Source: JBALVT01 sp045110675 (GTDB lineage: Bacteria > Pseudomonadota > Gammaproteobacteria > Pseudomonadales > Halieaceae). Taken from it: DNA of 47,825 nt. A program made the translations under genes and the position numbers. The stretch lies in NCBI GenBank assembly GCA_045110675.1, contig JBGCGJ010000037.1:1-47825 (forward strand), in the 5' to 3' direction. The notes below the pieces were generated by a model. That model had not been told where the DNA came from. It did no database searches and saw nothing but the letters and a program-made list of their open reading frames with translations. Position 1 is the stretch's first letter, and each line of letters opens with the position of its first letter. Of the stretch, positions 25,020 through 34,343 are shown piece by piece.

Positions 25020-26561
25020 TCACCGGGAAAGGGAAAACCGCTCTCGCAATAAATTTTTCTGAACCTTCCCCATGGCATTCCTCGGTAGAGCCTCAATGAC
25101 TTCTACTTGCTTGGGTACTTTAAAATTAGCCAGTTGTTTCCTGCAGTGCTCGATTACCTCATCAGCGCTAGGTGCGCTAATACTTGGATCGCTACTGTCT
25201 ATAATTAAAACAGCAACTACCGCCTCTCCAAAGTCGGCATGGGGTATGCCGATTACCGCCGACTCTTTAACACCGGGCATGTCATCAATCACCAGTTCGA
25301 TCTCTTTGGGGTAGACATTCAAACCACCGCAGATAACAAGATCTTTGGCACGACCGACAATAGATACATAACCGTCTGCGTCAATGCTGGCTTTGTCTCC
25401 CGTATTAAAGAAACCGTCCGCGGTAAAATCTTCGGCAGTTTTTTCGGGCATACGCCAGTATCCCTGAAACACGTTGGGCCCTTTCACCTGCAGGTCGCCA
25501 ATCTCGCCACTTACTTGTGCATTCGACATCGTCTGGCCAGACTCATCCACTATGCGAACCTCAACTCCGGGTAACGCTGGCCCGACGGTACCCGCTCGTC
25601 GTTCCCCGTGCAGCGGATTGGAGGTATTCATTCCAGTCTCGGTCATACCGTAGCGCTCGAGGATCACGTGACCGGTACGCTGCTCGAATTCAACAAACGT
25701 TTCCGCGAGTAACGGTGCTGAACCAGAAATAAACAAGCGCATATTGGAACAACAGGATGCGCCAAAATCGGGATTACCTAGAAGCCGCGTGTAATAAGTT
25801 GGAACGCCCATCATCACCGTACAGCCTTCCAGTGCGGCCACGGCCGCTTTATCGCTATAGGCACTGTGCCATGACATGCTCGCACCACTGAGCAACACGC
25901 AGCTCACGCCGACAAACAAACCGTGAACATGATAGATGGGCAACATGTGCAGCAATCGATCAGAGGCGGAAAAACCCCATAGATCTACTAATGTATCAGC
26001 ATTTTTTCGAAGGTTATCGTGACTTAAAATAATCCCCTTGGGTCTCCCTGTCGTACCCGAGGAATACAGTAGTGCAGCCATCTCCGAACCTTCACATAGG
26101 GCAACCTCAGCTTCGTCACTCTCATTTGCGGCGCGCTCCATCAGGCTACCGCTTCCATCCTCATCCAGAATTAGCACTGCTTTCACACCACTGGGTGGCA
26201 GCACAGATTCGATGGTTCCTCGCGAACCGCTTGCGCAGACCACCACGCTAGGCTCCGCATCGCCGAGAAAATAGGCGAGCTCCGCTGCTGTATATGCCGT
26301 GTTCAGCGGGTGGTAGACCAGACCTGCTCGAAGACAGGCGAAATACAAGAACAAGTTCTCGACAGACTTTTCGACCTGAACGGTAATCCTGTCACCCCGC
26401 ACCGCACCGAGTTGCAGCAAGGCGTTGGCAATCCGCGCAGAGGCGATCTCCGCCTCACGGTAGCTAACACTCCGCCCCTCGGCGGTGCACAACAAATCCG
26501 TATTCAGATCGCTGGGAAATTTTTTTTGAAAGTGCGCATATAAGTTCGCGTTATCGGCCAT
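25020..26561 (-). CDS. matB: MatB-like malonate/dicarboxylate-CoA ligase
   Basis: 513 aa from the ATG at 26561, preceded by AAGGAG; the in-frame start 60 bp upstream lacks homology. ANL-family motifs are intact: LLYSSGTTGRPKG, ERYGMTETGMN, GRAKDLVICGG and the catalytic Lys in RNAMGKVQK. The stretch RTGHVILERYGMTETG, then NTSNPLHGERRAGTVG is characteristic of malonyl-CoA synthetase (MatB/ACSF3), which makes malonyl- or methylmalonyl-CoA with ATP. It is divergent from the SDR-mcd-mct genes across 83 bp, so the true acid may be a methylated dicarboxylate of that pathway. Family firm, substrate inferred. Confidence 0.88.
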   Translation of the reverse strand: MADNANLYAHFQKKFPSDLNTDLLCTAEGRSVSYREAEIASARIANALLQLGAVRGDRITVQVEKSVENLFLYFACLRAGLVYHPLNTAYTAAELAYFLGDAEPSVVVCASGSRGTIESVLPPSGVKAVLILDEDGSGSLMERAANESDEAEVALCEGSEMAALLYSSGTTGRPKGIILSHDNLRKNADTLVDLWGFSASDRLLHMLPIYHVHGLFVGVSCVLLSGASMSWHSAYSDKAAVAALEGCTVMMGVPTYYTRLLGNPDFGASCCSNMRLFISGSAPLLAETFVEFEQRTGHVILERYGMTETGMNTSNPLHGERRAGTVGPALPGVEVRIVDESGQTMSNAQVSGEIGDLQVKGPNVFQGYWRMPEKTAEDFTADGFFNTGDKASIDADGYVSIVGRAKDLVICGGLNVYPKEIELVIDDMPGVKESAVIGIPHADFGEAVVAVLIIDSSDPSISAPSADEVIEHCRKQLANFKVPKQVEVIEALPRNAMGKVQKNLLRERFSLSR

Positions 26562-26644
26562 GACGACTCCTTGAGCTTGCTCGACACCAAGCACTATGCA
26601 AACATGCTGGTCATTAAACAAATAGTAACTCTGTGGGGATTGGA

Positions 26645-27403
26645 ATGCAGCTAGACGCTAAAGTGGTAGTAATAACTGGGGCAGCACGCGGATTGGGGCG
26701 TGCCTACGCGGTAGCAATGGCCGCACAAGGGGCTTCGATTTTCGCCTGCGATGTCAGTGACTGCAGTGAAACAGTAGCCGAGATAAAGGCGGCAGGTGGG
26801 AGTATTGAATCTGCTGTTACTGATATCGCCGATATGAACAGCTGCCAGGCAATGGCCGACTCCGCTGTCGCCGCCTTCGGAAAAATTGATGTACTGATAA
26901 ACAATGCCGCTCTATACGCATCTCTACAGGGCTCACGCTTTGAAGACTTGGACGAGGCACAATGGGACGCCGTGATGAACGTCAATATCAAAGGTGTTTG
27001 GCAGTGCTGTAAGGCTGTGGTAAATCCGATGCGCAAAGCGGGCGGCGGATCGATTATCAATATCTCATCACTGGCCGCTGTGTACGGCCTCCCCTACGGC
27101 TGCGACTACGCGGCATCCAAGGCCGCTGTGATCGGAATGACGCGGTCGATGGCGCGCGAATTGGGTAAAGACAGCATCAGGGTCAACGCGGTAGCACCCT
27201 CGGCGGTCATGACAGAAGGCACGCAGGAGTTCTTTGGTGAGAAATTCGAAAAAGCCAAATCGGTTATCGCATCGGGACAGGTCATCCCACGCAACCTGGA
27301 ACCCGCCGACTTAACTGGCACACTGATCTACCTCGCATCCGATGCGAGCGCATTTGTAACGGGGCAAACACATATGGTGGATGGCGGGTCCTGGTTTCTA
27401 TAG
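26645..27403 (+). CDS. SDR family oxidoreductase
   Basis: 252 aa from the ATG at 26645; a GTG 12 bp upstream is less likely. Classical SDR motifs are ITGAARGLG (NAD(P) binding), NNAA, the Ser in INISSLAA and the YAASK catalytic Tyr and Lys. Acidic ACDVSD after the second strand suggests NAD rather than NADP. It is the first gene of the rightward unit leading to mcd and mct. It could oxidise a hydroxy group on the precursor of methylsuccinate or act on a hydroxyacyl-CoA. Confidence 0.92.
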   Translation: MQLDAKVVVITGAARGLGRAYAVAMAAQGASIFACDVSDCSETVAEIKAAGGSIESAVTDIADMNSCQAMADSAVAAFGKIDVLINNAALYASLQGSRFEDLDEAQWDAVMNVNIKGVWQCCKAVVNPMRKAGGGSIINISSLAAVYGLPYGCDYAASKAAVIGMTRSMARELGKDSIRVNAVAPSAVMTEGTQEFFGEKFEKAKSVIASGQVIPRNLEPADLTGTLIYLASDASAFVTGQTHMVDGGSWFL

Positions 27404-27445
27404 TCAGTGCGTACCCCGCTCAAATGAGCTCGAAGGATTAGATAA

Positions 27446-29149
27446 GTGACACAGTTAACGTCCAATCAAAGCGAACAAGCGCAACAGTGTCTTGAGGCCT
27501 TGCAAGCGGAAGTTGATTCAGGGCTTGGGCATCTCAACCAATTGTGCACCCTCGATGGAAAGTTTTCGGTTTCAGCGCTCGACGCCTACCAAAAGGTCAG
27601 TTACGAATTGGCTTTTTGCGCCGCCGAGATCGAAGCGTCGAAGATACTGTTGAAGTATGCAGACAGCGTTCATACTCAGGACCAGTTAACCGGACAGATG
27701 TCTCTCGCGTTCTGTGCGGAAAACGTGCGCACAGTCTGGCAGCGCTTGTTGGCTCATGCCTCGGAAGCGGGCCTTTCCGACTCCCGCCTGCTGACCTTGA
27801 TGGGCGGTGAGCCAATGGCGAATTTTCTGGCTGAGCACGGAGGAGTTGCGCAGTATGCCGCTCTGGGTGAGCAGCTTCTTCAGCGCGACAGTGCGCATCT
27901 TCCCAGTGGACTGGGTGAGGAAAAGGATATGATTCGGGACGCGTTCGCGCGTTTTACAGAAGAAGTGGTCATGCCAAGAGCTGAGCATATACATCGCTTC
28001 GACACCGATATTCCCGATGAAATTATCACCGGCGCGGCTGCAATGGGCTGTTTTGGAACCTGTATTCCCGAGCGGTTTGGAGGTTTAATGCCCGACGAAC
28101 GCCACGATAGCGTCGGCATGCTAGTGGTGACGGAAGAATTGTCTCGCGGGTCCTTGGGCGCAGCGGGCAGCTTAATCACGCGTCCTGAAATCGCCGCTCG
28201 GGCGCTGCTGCACGGCGGAACCGAACAGCAAAAGATGACTTGGCTACCCCGCTTGGCCGCCGGAGAACAGCTGGCGGCAATCTCTATTACCGAACCTGAT
28301 TTTGGCTCCAATGTTGCTGGACTATCGCTCAAGGCCACCAGGGTAACGAATACAACAGAAGGTGGCTGGATTCTAAATGGCGCTAAAACCTGGTGTACGT
28401 TTGCGGGGAAGGCGGATGTGATTGTCATCATTGCCCGCACAGACCCTGACTACAGCAAAGGTCATCGCGGACTGAGTATGTTTTTGGTTGAAAAACCAAG
28501 ATTCGCGGGGCACGAATTCACTTTCGAAAACCCCGACGGTGGTCGAATGACAGGGAAAGCTATACCCACCATCGGTTATCGAGGCATGCATTCTTTCGAT
28601 TTGTCGTTCGAAGATTATTACGTGCCCGCAACAGGATTGGTGGGCGAAGAAGCCGGCTTGGGACAGGGCTTCTACCTGTCAATGGAGGGTTTATCCGGCG
28701 GCAGAATACAGACATCGGCTCGCGCCTGCGGCGTAATGAAAGCCGCCCTTGAGCGGGCGGTGAGTTACTCCCGCGACCGCACGGTATTCAATGCCCCGAT
28801 AGGCGACTTTCAACTGACGCAAGTCAAGCTGGGCCGCATGTGGGCTGCGTTAACCGCATCGCGTCAATTCAGTTACGCGGTGGCCAGAATGCTCGATGAT
28901 GGTCTTGGTAAAATGGACGCTAGCCTGGTCAAACTTTTCAGCTGTCGCGCCGCAGAATGGGTCACCCGGGAGGCGCTACAGATTCACGGTGGCATGGGAT
29001 ATGCCGAGGAAAGTGACGTGAGCCGATACTTCGTGGACGCGCGCGTACTGTCCATTTTTGAGGGCGCCGAAGAGACACTGGCCCTCAAGGTGATATCGCG
29101 CGAACTCATCGCAAACGCCGGGCCAAAGAGTCCGGCAGGGAATAAATAG
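27446..29149 (+). CDS. mcd: Acyl-CoA dehydrogenase, probable (2S)-methylsuccinyl-CoA dehydrogenase
   Basis: 567 aa from a GTG. Ordinary acyl-CoA dehydrogenases have about 385 aa; here an extra N-terminal helical domain of about 150 residues precedes the fold, as in Mcd of the ethylmalonyl-CoA pathway. The FAD domain shows AISITEPDFGSNVAGL and GAKTWCTFAGKADV. The C-terminal part has GGRIQTSARACGVM and the catalytic Glu539 in IFEGAEE. Mcd oxidises methylsuccinyl-CoA to mesaconyl-C1-CoA. The gene overlaps the next one (mct) by one base, and mct uses exactly that product, which strengthens the call. Confidence 0.82.
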   Translation: MTQLTSNQSEQAQQCLEALQAEVDSGLGHLNQLCTLDGKFSVSALDAYQKVSYELAFCAAEIEASKILLKYADSVHTQDQLTGQMSLAFCAENVRTVWQRLLAHASEAGLSDSRLLTLMGGEPMANFLAEHGGVAQYAALGEQLLQRDSAHLPSGLGEEKDMIRDAFARFTEEVVMPRAEHIHRFDTDIPDEIITGAAAMGCFGTCIPERFGGLMPDERHDSVGMLVVTEELSRGSLGAAGSLITRPEIAARALLHGGTEQQKMTWLPRLAAGEQLAAISITEPDFGSNVAGLSLKATRVTNTTEGGWILNGAKTWCTFAGKADVIVIIARTDPDYSKGHRGLSMFLVEKPRFAGHEFTFENPDGGRMTGKAIPTIGYRGMHSFDLSFEDYYVPATGLVGEEAGLGQGFYLSMEGLSGGRIQTSARACGVMKAALERAVSYSRDRTVFNAPIGDFQLTQVKLGRMWAALTASRQFSYAVARMLDDGLGKMDASLVKLFSCRAAEWVTREALQIHGGMGYAEESDVSRYFVDARVLSIFEGAEETLALKVISRELIANAGPKSPAGNK

Positions 29150-30366
29150 TGCAGAACGTACTGTCAGGACTACGTGTTGTCGAAGGCAGCGCTTTTGTGG
29201 CGGCTCCCTCAGGCGGAATGACACTGGCTCAATTGGGAGCCGACGTCATTCGCTTTGACCCCATCGGTGGAGGCATCGACTATCGACGCTGGCCGGTAAC
29301 GAAAAACAACGAAAGCATCTATTGGCATAGTCTAAACAAAGGAAAGCGTTCTATCGTCGTAGATTTCAAAAAGCCCGAAGGAAGAGAATTACTGACCCAG
29401 ATCATCACAGCGCCCGGCGAAGACTGTGGTTTATTCCTGACCAATTTTCCCGCCCGTGGCTGGCTTGCAGATGAGAAACTTCGAGCGCACCGGGAGGATT
29501 TAATATACCTGAACCTCACCGGCGATCGACACGGAGGCAGTGCTTTGGACTATACGGTGAACAGCAAAGTCGGTTTACCGTTTATGACAGGTTCATCCAC
29601 AGATGGTGCACCGATTAATGCCCCTCTACCCGCCTGGGACGTGATTGCCGGGCAGCACATCGCTCTGGGCCTGCTGGCAGCAGAGCGCCAGCGCCTGAGG
29701 ACCGGCCAAGGTCAATTCGTCAAACTGGCCCTGGCCGATGTCGCCTTGGCCACCATGGGGAACCTGGGTTACATCGGTGAGGTGATGGTGAACGATGATG
29801 AGCGTAAGTCACTGGGCAATCATATCTATGGCACCTTCGGCCGAGACTTTACCAGCCGGGATGGCAAACGAGTGATGATCGTGGGTGTCAGTGCCAATCA
29901 GTGGCGGGCCATTATCAAGGCAACTGAGCATGAGCGGGCGATTGCGACTTTAGGAGAATCGATGGGGCTGAATTTCAATGCCGAAGGAGATCGTTACATC
30001 GGCCGCGAAAAAATCTGTCAACTTCTAGAGCCCTGGTTTGCGGCCAGAGATTACCAAAACATCGCCGAGCAATTCGACGCCGCTGGCGTATGCTGGGGCA
30101 AGTATCAAACCGTGTCCGAGCTAGTCAAAAACGACGTCGACTGTTCAATCGATAACCCCTTATTTGAGCAGATTGAACAACCGGGTATCGGAGAGTACTT
30201 GATGCCACAAAACCCTCTGGGGTTTACCGGCGCTGATCGAAAATCCGTTCGCCCCGCCCCCCGGCTAGGCCAACATACCGATGAAGTACTGGCAGAAATT
30301 GCGGGATTAAGCAGCGGCGAGATCGGTCGCTACCATGACAACGGTATTATAGCCGGCCCCGGTTAG
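29149..30366 (+). CDS. mct: Mesaconyl-CoA C1-C4 CoA transferase / 2-methylfumaryl-CoA isomerase
   Basis: 405 aa class III CoA-transferase, the expected length. The start LSGLRVVEGSAFVAAPSGG, then ADVIRFDPIGGG, TNFPARGWL and GLPFMTG, with PAWDVIAG holding the probable catalytic Asp164, is very like Mct of the 3-hydroxypropionate bicycle, not formyl-CoA transferases. The enzyme moves CoA within the molecule from C1 to C4 of mesaconate. GTG start overlaps the mcd stop (TAGTG). The next step, hydration by Meh, is encoded at 41 kb. Confidence 0.88.
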   Translation: MQNVLSGLRVVEGSAFVAAPSGGMTLAQLGADVIRFDPIGGGIDYRRWPVTKNNESIYWHSLNKGKRSIVVDFKKPEGRELLTQIITAPGEDCGLFLTNFPARGWLADEKLRAHREDLIYLNLTGDRHGGSALDYTVNSKVGLPFMTGSSTDGAPINAPLPAWDVIAGQHIALGLLAAERQRLRTGQGQFVKLALADVALATMGNLGYIGEVMVNDDERKSLGNHIYGTFGRDFTSRDGKRVMIVGVSANQWRAIIKATEHERAIATLGESMGLNFNAEGDRYIGREKICQLLEPWFAARDYQNIAEQFDAAGVCWGKYQTVSELVKNDVDCSIDNPLFEQIEQPGIGEYLMPQNPLGFTGADRKSVRPAPRLGQHTDEVLAEIAGLSSGEIGRYHDNGIIAGPG

Positions 30367-30374
30367 AGGTTCTT

Positions 30375-32027
30375 TTGTTTCAATTCACTACAGCGCATTC
30401 CGGCACCACGGCCCTTCTATGTCTCCTACTTTGCAGTAGTGCTGTGGCCAACAACTGTACACCCGAGGTGGCAGCCACGATTGATTTAAACCCTGATATT
30501 AACGGTTGGGGTATCGATAACAAAAATCACCGATTTATTTCCGAGTCAGATGCGGGCATATCCCCGACAACACTGAATCAGTTGCGGGTGAAATGGGTAT
30601 TTGCCCTACCCGATACCGACACACCGCATACACAGCCCTTTATCACTCCCGATACTGTTTTCATTGGCGACGAACCTGGCATGGTGTATGCCCTGGACCG
30701 GGAAACAGGCTGTGAAAAATGGCGCTTCGATGCGGATACCACTGTTCGCACAGCGCTGCGATATGTGCCCTTTGAACACCATGGCAAGGCGGAAAACATA
30801 CTGACCTTTGGCACAGCCGGCGGCGAGGTGTTTGGCATTGACCCTCGAACCGGCAAGCAACAGTGGCGTATACGAGCTGACGAACATCCCAAAACCATGG
30901 TGACCGGATCTTCTATCGATCACCAAGGTGTGATTTTTCAACCTGTCTCTTCCTGGGAAGCCGCGTGGGCAGTCAATCCTTTTTACAGCTGCTGTAGTTT
31001 TCGAAGCTCGGTGATCGCTTTGAACCCCATCGATGGCAGCATTTTGTGGCGCAGCTATATGATTAAAGAAGAGCCGCGCCTGGTGAAAGAAAACCTGCTG
31101 TGGCCCGATCACTACGGGCCGTCCGGCGCACCCGTTTGGTCGCAGCCAACCCTCGATGTAAAGCGCAATCGCCTATACGTTGGGACAGGTGAAAACTATT
31201 CCTCGCCAAGTACAGACACTAGCGATGCCATCGTAGCGCTTGATTTAACGACTGGCGAAATGCTCTGGCACCAACAGTTTTTGGCCTCTGATGCATGGAA
31301 TGTCGCCTGTGAATCACCCCTGGATTCAAACTGCCCCGATGAGCGCGGAGTTGATCTCGATTTTGGCGCACCGCCTATTCTGGTCACCGTAAACGGCCGG
31401 GATTTCATATTAGCGGGACAGAAAAATGGCGCGGTCTACGCCCTGGATCCGGATCAGAAAGGCAAACTACTGTGGCAACAAAAACCGGGTACGGGCGGCA
31501 AATTGGGTGGCATCCATTTTAGTATGGGTGTCGATGAAAAAAGAGGTGTCGTTTATGTACCGATCAGCGATAGACCCGTTGAAATGCTGGGGAAGAACCC
31601 CGCGGGAAAACCCAATCCCTCACTGCATGCCTACGACATCGCCAGCGGGAAAAACTTGTGGTCAACTCCGGCGCCCAATAGTTGCTTCGATGACGACGGG
31701 AAAAGCATTGAAAATTGCCACCAGGGCTTATCGGCAGCAATTACCATCACGGAAAATCTGGTATTTGCGCCAGCACTGGACGGCTATATCAGGGTATTCG
31801 ACGCACATAAGGGCAATCAATTATGGGAGTTTGACGCTCGTGGAAGCTTCGACGCGGTCAACGCCAAAAAAGCCTCTGGTGGAGCCATCGATCTGGGAGG
31901 TGTCTATATGAACAAGGGGCAACTGTTTGTTCAAGCTGGGTACGGAACGCTGGGCCAGATAGCGGGGAACGCCTTCATTGTTTTAGAGGCCTCCCCAACA
32001 CAAGAAGAGACATCGCTGCAACGCTGA
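30375..32027 (+). CDS. Secreted PQQ-type beta-propeller dehydrogenase (PVADH-like)
   Basis: 550 aa from a TTG preceded by AGAGG. A signal peptide (about 1-25, LLCLLLCSSAVANN) sends it to the periplasm. Repeated propeller blades appear as W-x-G-type strands (GCEKWRFDA, TGKQQWRIRA, GSILWRS, TGEMLWHQQ, GNQLWEFDA). The vicinal Cys pair in FYSCCSFRSS is typical of quinoprotein alcohol dehydrogenases, where it contacts PQQ, and the layout is close to polyvinyl-alcohol dehydrogenase. There is no CxxCH heme motif, so an external cytochrome would take the electrons. It lies 8 bp after mct. Substrate probably an alcohol, unproven. Confidence 0.85.
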   Translation: MFQFTTAHSGTTALLCLLLCSSAVANNCTPEVAATIDLNPDINGWGIDNKNHRFISESDAGISPTTLNQLRVKWVFALPDTDTPHTQPFITPDTVFIGDEPGMVYALDRETGCEKWRFDADTTVRTALRYVPFEHHGKAENILTFGTAGGEVFGIDPRTGKQQWRIRADEHPKTMVTGSSIDHQGVIFQPVSSWEAAWAVNPFYSCCSFRSSVIALNPIDGSILWRSYMIKEEPRLVKENLLWPDHYGPSGAPVWSQPTLDVKRNRLYVGTGENYSSPSTDTSDAIVALDLTTGEMLWHQQFLASDAWNVACESPLDSNCPDERGVDLDFGAPPILVTVNGRDFILAGQKNGAVYALDPDQKGKLLWQQKPGTGGKLGGIHFSMGVDEKRGVVYVPISDRPVEMLGKNPAGKPNPSLHAYDIASGKNLWSTPAPNSCFDDDGKSIENCHQGLSAAITITENLVFAPALDGYIRVFDAHKGNQLWEFDARGSFDAVNAKKASGGAIDLGGVYMNKGQLFVQAGYGTLGQIAGNAFIVLEASPTQEETSLQR

Positions 32028-32048
32028 CAATAATTAAACAGAGAATAT

Positions 32049-33209
32049 TTACGGTGATGGAATAGGATCAAAATCCGGCACCGTATTAGTATGATGATCA
32101 TAGTCCAGTGATACTTCCCATAACACCTTCTCTGCATGGTCCCGAGCAACTTCCCATTGGGGATAGTGACTCCATTTTTCAGAGACAAGCTCAGTGATCA
32201 TTAGTGAGGCGCTATCGAATATGTTGCGTACCATCACTCCAGTATTTTCGCCCGCAAACAGATTAAACTCCTTGCCATTAAATCCATGGAACACTTTATG
32301 CGCTGCGCTGTAGAGGTCGGAAAAGTAATCTAAAGTCACAAACACATCTTTGGGATAACCAATATTGGCGTGCCCCAGGTTAGCCATCTTCCATTCTTTT
32401 TCGCCGGCAACATGACGAAGCATATTTATCCAACCAGTCATATTCTCCGCCCCGCTGACGCCGGCCATGGGGAGACGCCCCGGGTAGAAAAAGTCGACTA
32501 TGTGTAAAACCCCATCGGGAGTAATGGTGTAGCTGTCAGCCCCCGTATGTGCCCACTGATTGGGAGTAACGTATTTGAAAGTCCAGTCTTCGAACTGGAA
32601 GGTGCTGCGCCCATTGGGCAGGACTTCGGTTGGCATGGGTATGGAGTTTTTAAACCGCTTAACCTCTCTAACAGTATTCTCACTGCCAATAATGCGTAAA
32701 CGACGGCCTTTTTTTGCTATAAGTGCGGCCAGCGGGCGAGTCATGCCGACATGATCGACATGCGGATGGCTGTATACAACGCTGCCAATTGGGAGCGGCG
32801 TAATCTTTTTCACCTGAGAAATAAATCCGTCCATCTCAAAGACATCGGGAGCATCAATCATAAGTACGCTGTCGTTACCGACAAACAAGGTAACTGCAAA
32901 CTGATTTGATAGTAGCCAGTAAGTTCGCTCTGTAAGACGCTGTACGACCCAATGATCTACGCCCGTGACGTAAGGAACCTCTAGCCGCTCTCCCACATTC
33001 AATACACGTGTACTTGAAGGCGTGACGCGTTTATCTGGATTGAGGACAGGATTATAGGTTCTTACCGGGCTGACTACTTGTATAGGCCGTTCTAGTTCAA
33101 TAGCTTCTTCAACTAAGGATTGCGTTGAAACTCTCCCTGAATCAGCCAGGACAGGAACTCCATACAAACTACTCACAAGAACGAAGATGCTCAATCGACG
33201 CAACTTCAT
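32049..33209 (-). CDS. Exported MBL-fold metallo-hydrolase
   Basis: 386 aa from the ATG at 33209, chosen because it gives a clean signal peptide (MKLRRLSIFVLVSSLYGVPVLA); an in-frame start at 33290 adds 27 residues. The metallo-beta-lactamase Zn motif is SHPHVDHVGM, with further ligand regions at WAHTGADSY and LGHANIGYP. The family includes alkyl-sulfatases, lactonases and glyoxalases; nothing here fixes the substrate. Its export fits a role with the secreted PQQ enzyme, towards which it is convergent with 21 bp between. Divergent from a LysR gene. Confidence 0.87.
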   Translation of the reverse strand: MKLRRLSIFVLVSSLYGVPVLADSGRVSTQSLVEEAIELERPIQVVSPVRTYNPVLNPDKRVTPSSTRVLNVGERLEVPYVTGVDHWVVQRLTERTYWLLSNQFAVTLFVGNDSVLMIDAPDVFEMDGFISQVKKITPLPIGSVVYSHPHVDHVGMTRPLAALIAKKGRRLRIIGSENTVREVKRFKNSIPMPTEVLPNGRSTFQFEDWTFKYVTPNQWAHTGADSYTITPDGVLHIVDFFYPGRLPMAGVSGAENMTGWINMLRHVAGEKEWKMANLGHANIGYPKDVFVTLDYFSDLYSAAHKVFHGFNGKEFNLFAGENTGVMVRNIFDSASLMITELVSEKWSHYPQWEVARDHAEKVLWEVSLDYDHHTNTVPDFDPIPSP

Positions 33210-33417
33210 GTAATCCAAGCAGAACAATTCCAAAACCCGCTTTTGAAAATGATTGAGCACTGAATTCGACATTTTCTGGTAAATCTCCATCGCTGTTTAA
33301 CTAGCTTCCACGTTCATAGCCTGGGCCATTCGGAGGGTAGCTTCGCAAGTTTCTGTTTGGAAATATATATGCAATAATTAAATTTACTATTTACTAAAAA
33401 TTACTAATCTTTCACCG

Positions 33418-34335
33418 ATGAAATCACTGGATGACATGCGCCTGTTTGCCAAGGTTGTCGAACTTGGCAGCTTTACCGCAGCGGCTGAAAACATAGAAAT
33501 CTCAAGGGCTCTACTAAGCCGAAGAATCTCTGCACTGGAACAAAGACTAGGAGTCCGACTGTTAAACCGAACGACTCGCAGAATGGATTTGACGGAAAGT
33601 GGCAATACCTATTTTCAGTATTGTCGAGAAATCATCAACACAGAACTCGAAGCTGAAGAAGCCATTCAGACGATAAAAACCGAACCAACCGGGCTACTTC
33701 GTATCGCCATGCCGATATTATTCGGACAGGACGTGTTTGCACCTCTGTTAGCCGAATTCCATGGCCACTACCCTAATATTCAGCTTCGCCTCGATTTGAT
33801 CGATCAGCCTGCGGACCTTGTGGCTTCCGGATACGACATGATCATCCACTGGGGAACGAACAGGCCGGACTCAGCCTATATTGCCAAAAATATTTCCACA
33901 ATGCGCCTTGTGACATGCGCATCCCTGTCTTACCTCGATGCGTTTGGAACCCCTTCACACCCGCGTGATTTGCACTCGCACAATTGTCTGATTTACAGCC
34001 CATTACGCGAAGGAGAAGAGATATGGCGATTTGACGATAAGGGTCAGGTTCTCGAGTTTCCTGTCACTGGTGATATCGAAGCCAATCACGCCGCAGTTCT
34101 GATTAGGGCAGCAACAGATGGATTAGGTCTGCTCTACGCACCCGCGTTTTCTGTAGAAGCGCTACTGGCACGTGGTGAACTCGTCGAGATACTCAGCGAT
34201 TATGAAACCACTGCAACCATCTGGGCCGAATACCCCCATCGGATGATTACCAAAAAAGAGCGTGTATTTCTTGATTTCCTGTGCGAGAAATGTCCAATAC
34301 TGGTGAGTGGTAACACCATCTCAATCAAGTCATAA
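33418..34335 (+). CDS. LysR family transcriptional regulator
   Basis: 305 aa. The HTH at the N-terminus is VELGSFTAAAENIEISRALL, then SRRISALEQRLGVRLLNRTTR, and a substrate-binding domain follows (about 90-295, with LLRIAMPILFGQDVFAPLL). It belongs to the AaeR/DsdC-like group with short N-termini (MKSLDDMRLFAKVVE). It is divergent from the MBL hydrolase across about 208 bp of AT-rich DNA, and convergent with the AraC gene. Most likely it controls the hydrolase and perhaps the PQQ enzyme. Confidence 0.93.
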   Translation: MKSLDDMRLFAKVVELGSFTAAAENIEISRALLSRRISALEQRLGVRLLNRTTRRMDLTESGNTYFQYCREIINTELEAEEAIQTIKTEPTGLLRIAMPILFGQDVFAPLLAEFHGHYPNIQLRLDLIDQPADLVASGYDMIIHWGTNRPDSAYIAKNISTMRLVTCASLSYLDAFGTPSHPRDLHSHNCLIYSPLREGEEIWRFDDKGQVLEFPVTGDIEANHAAVLIRAATDGLGLLYAPAFSVEALLARGELVEILSDYETTATIWAEYPHRMITKKERVFLDFLCEKCPILVSGNTISIKS

Positions 34336-34343
34336 CTACGGCA

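Noticed and set aside
27880..28440. A 186-codon minus-strand ORF inside mcd
   Set aside because: Antisense to a conserved FAD-binding region of the dehydrogenase; low-complexity shadow.
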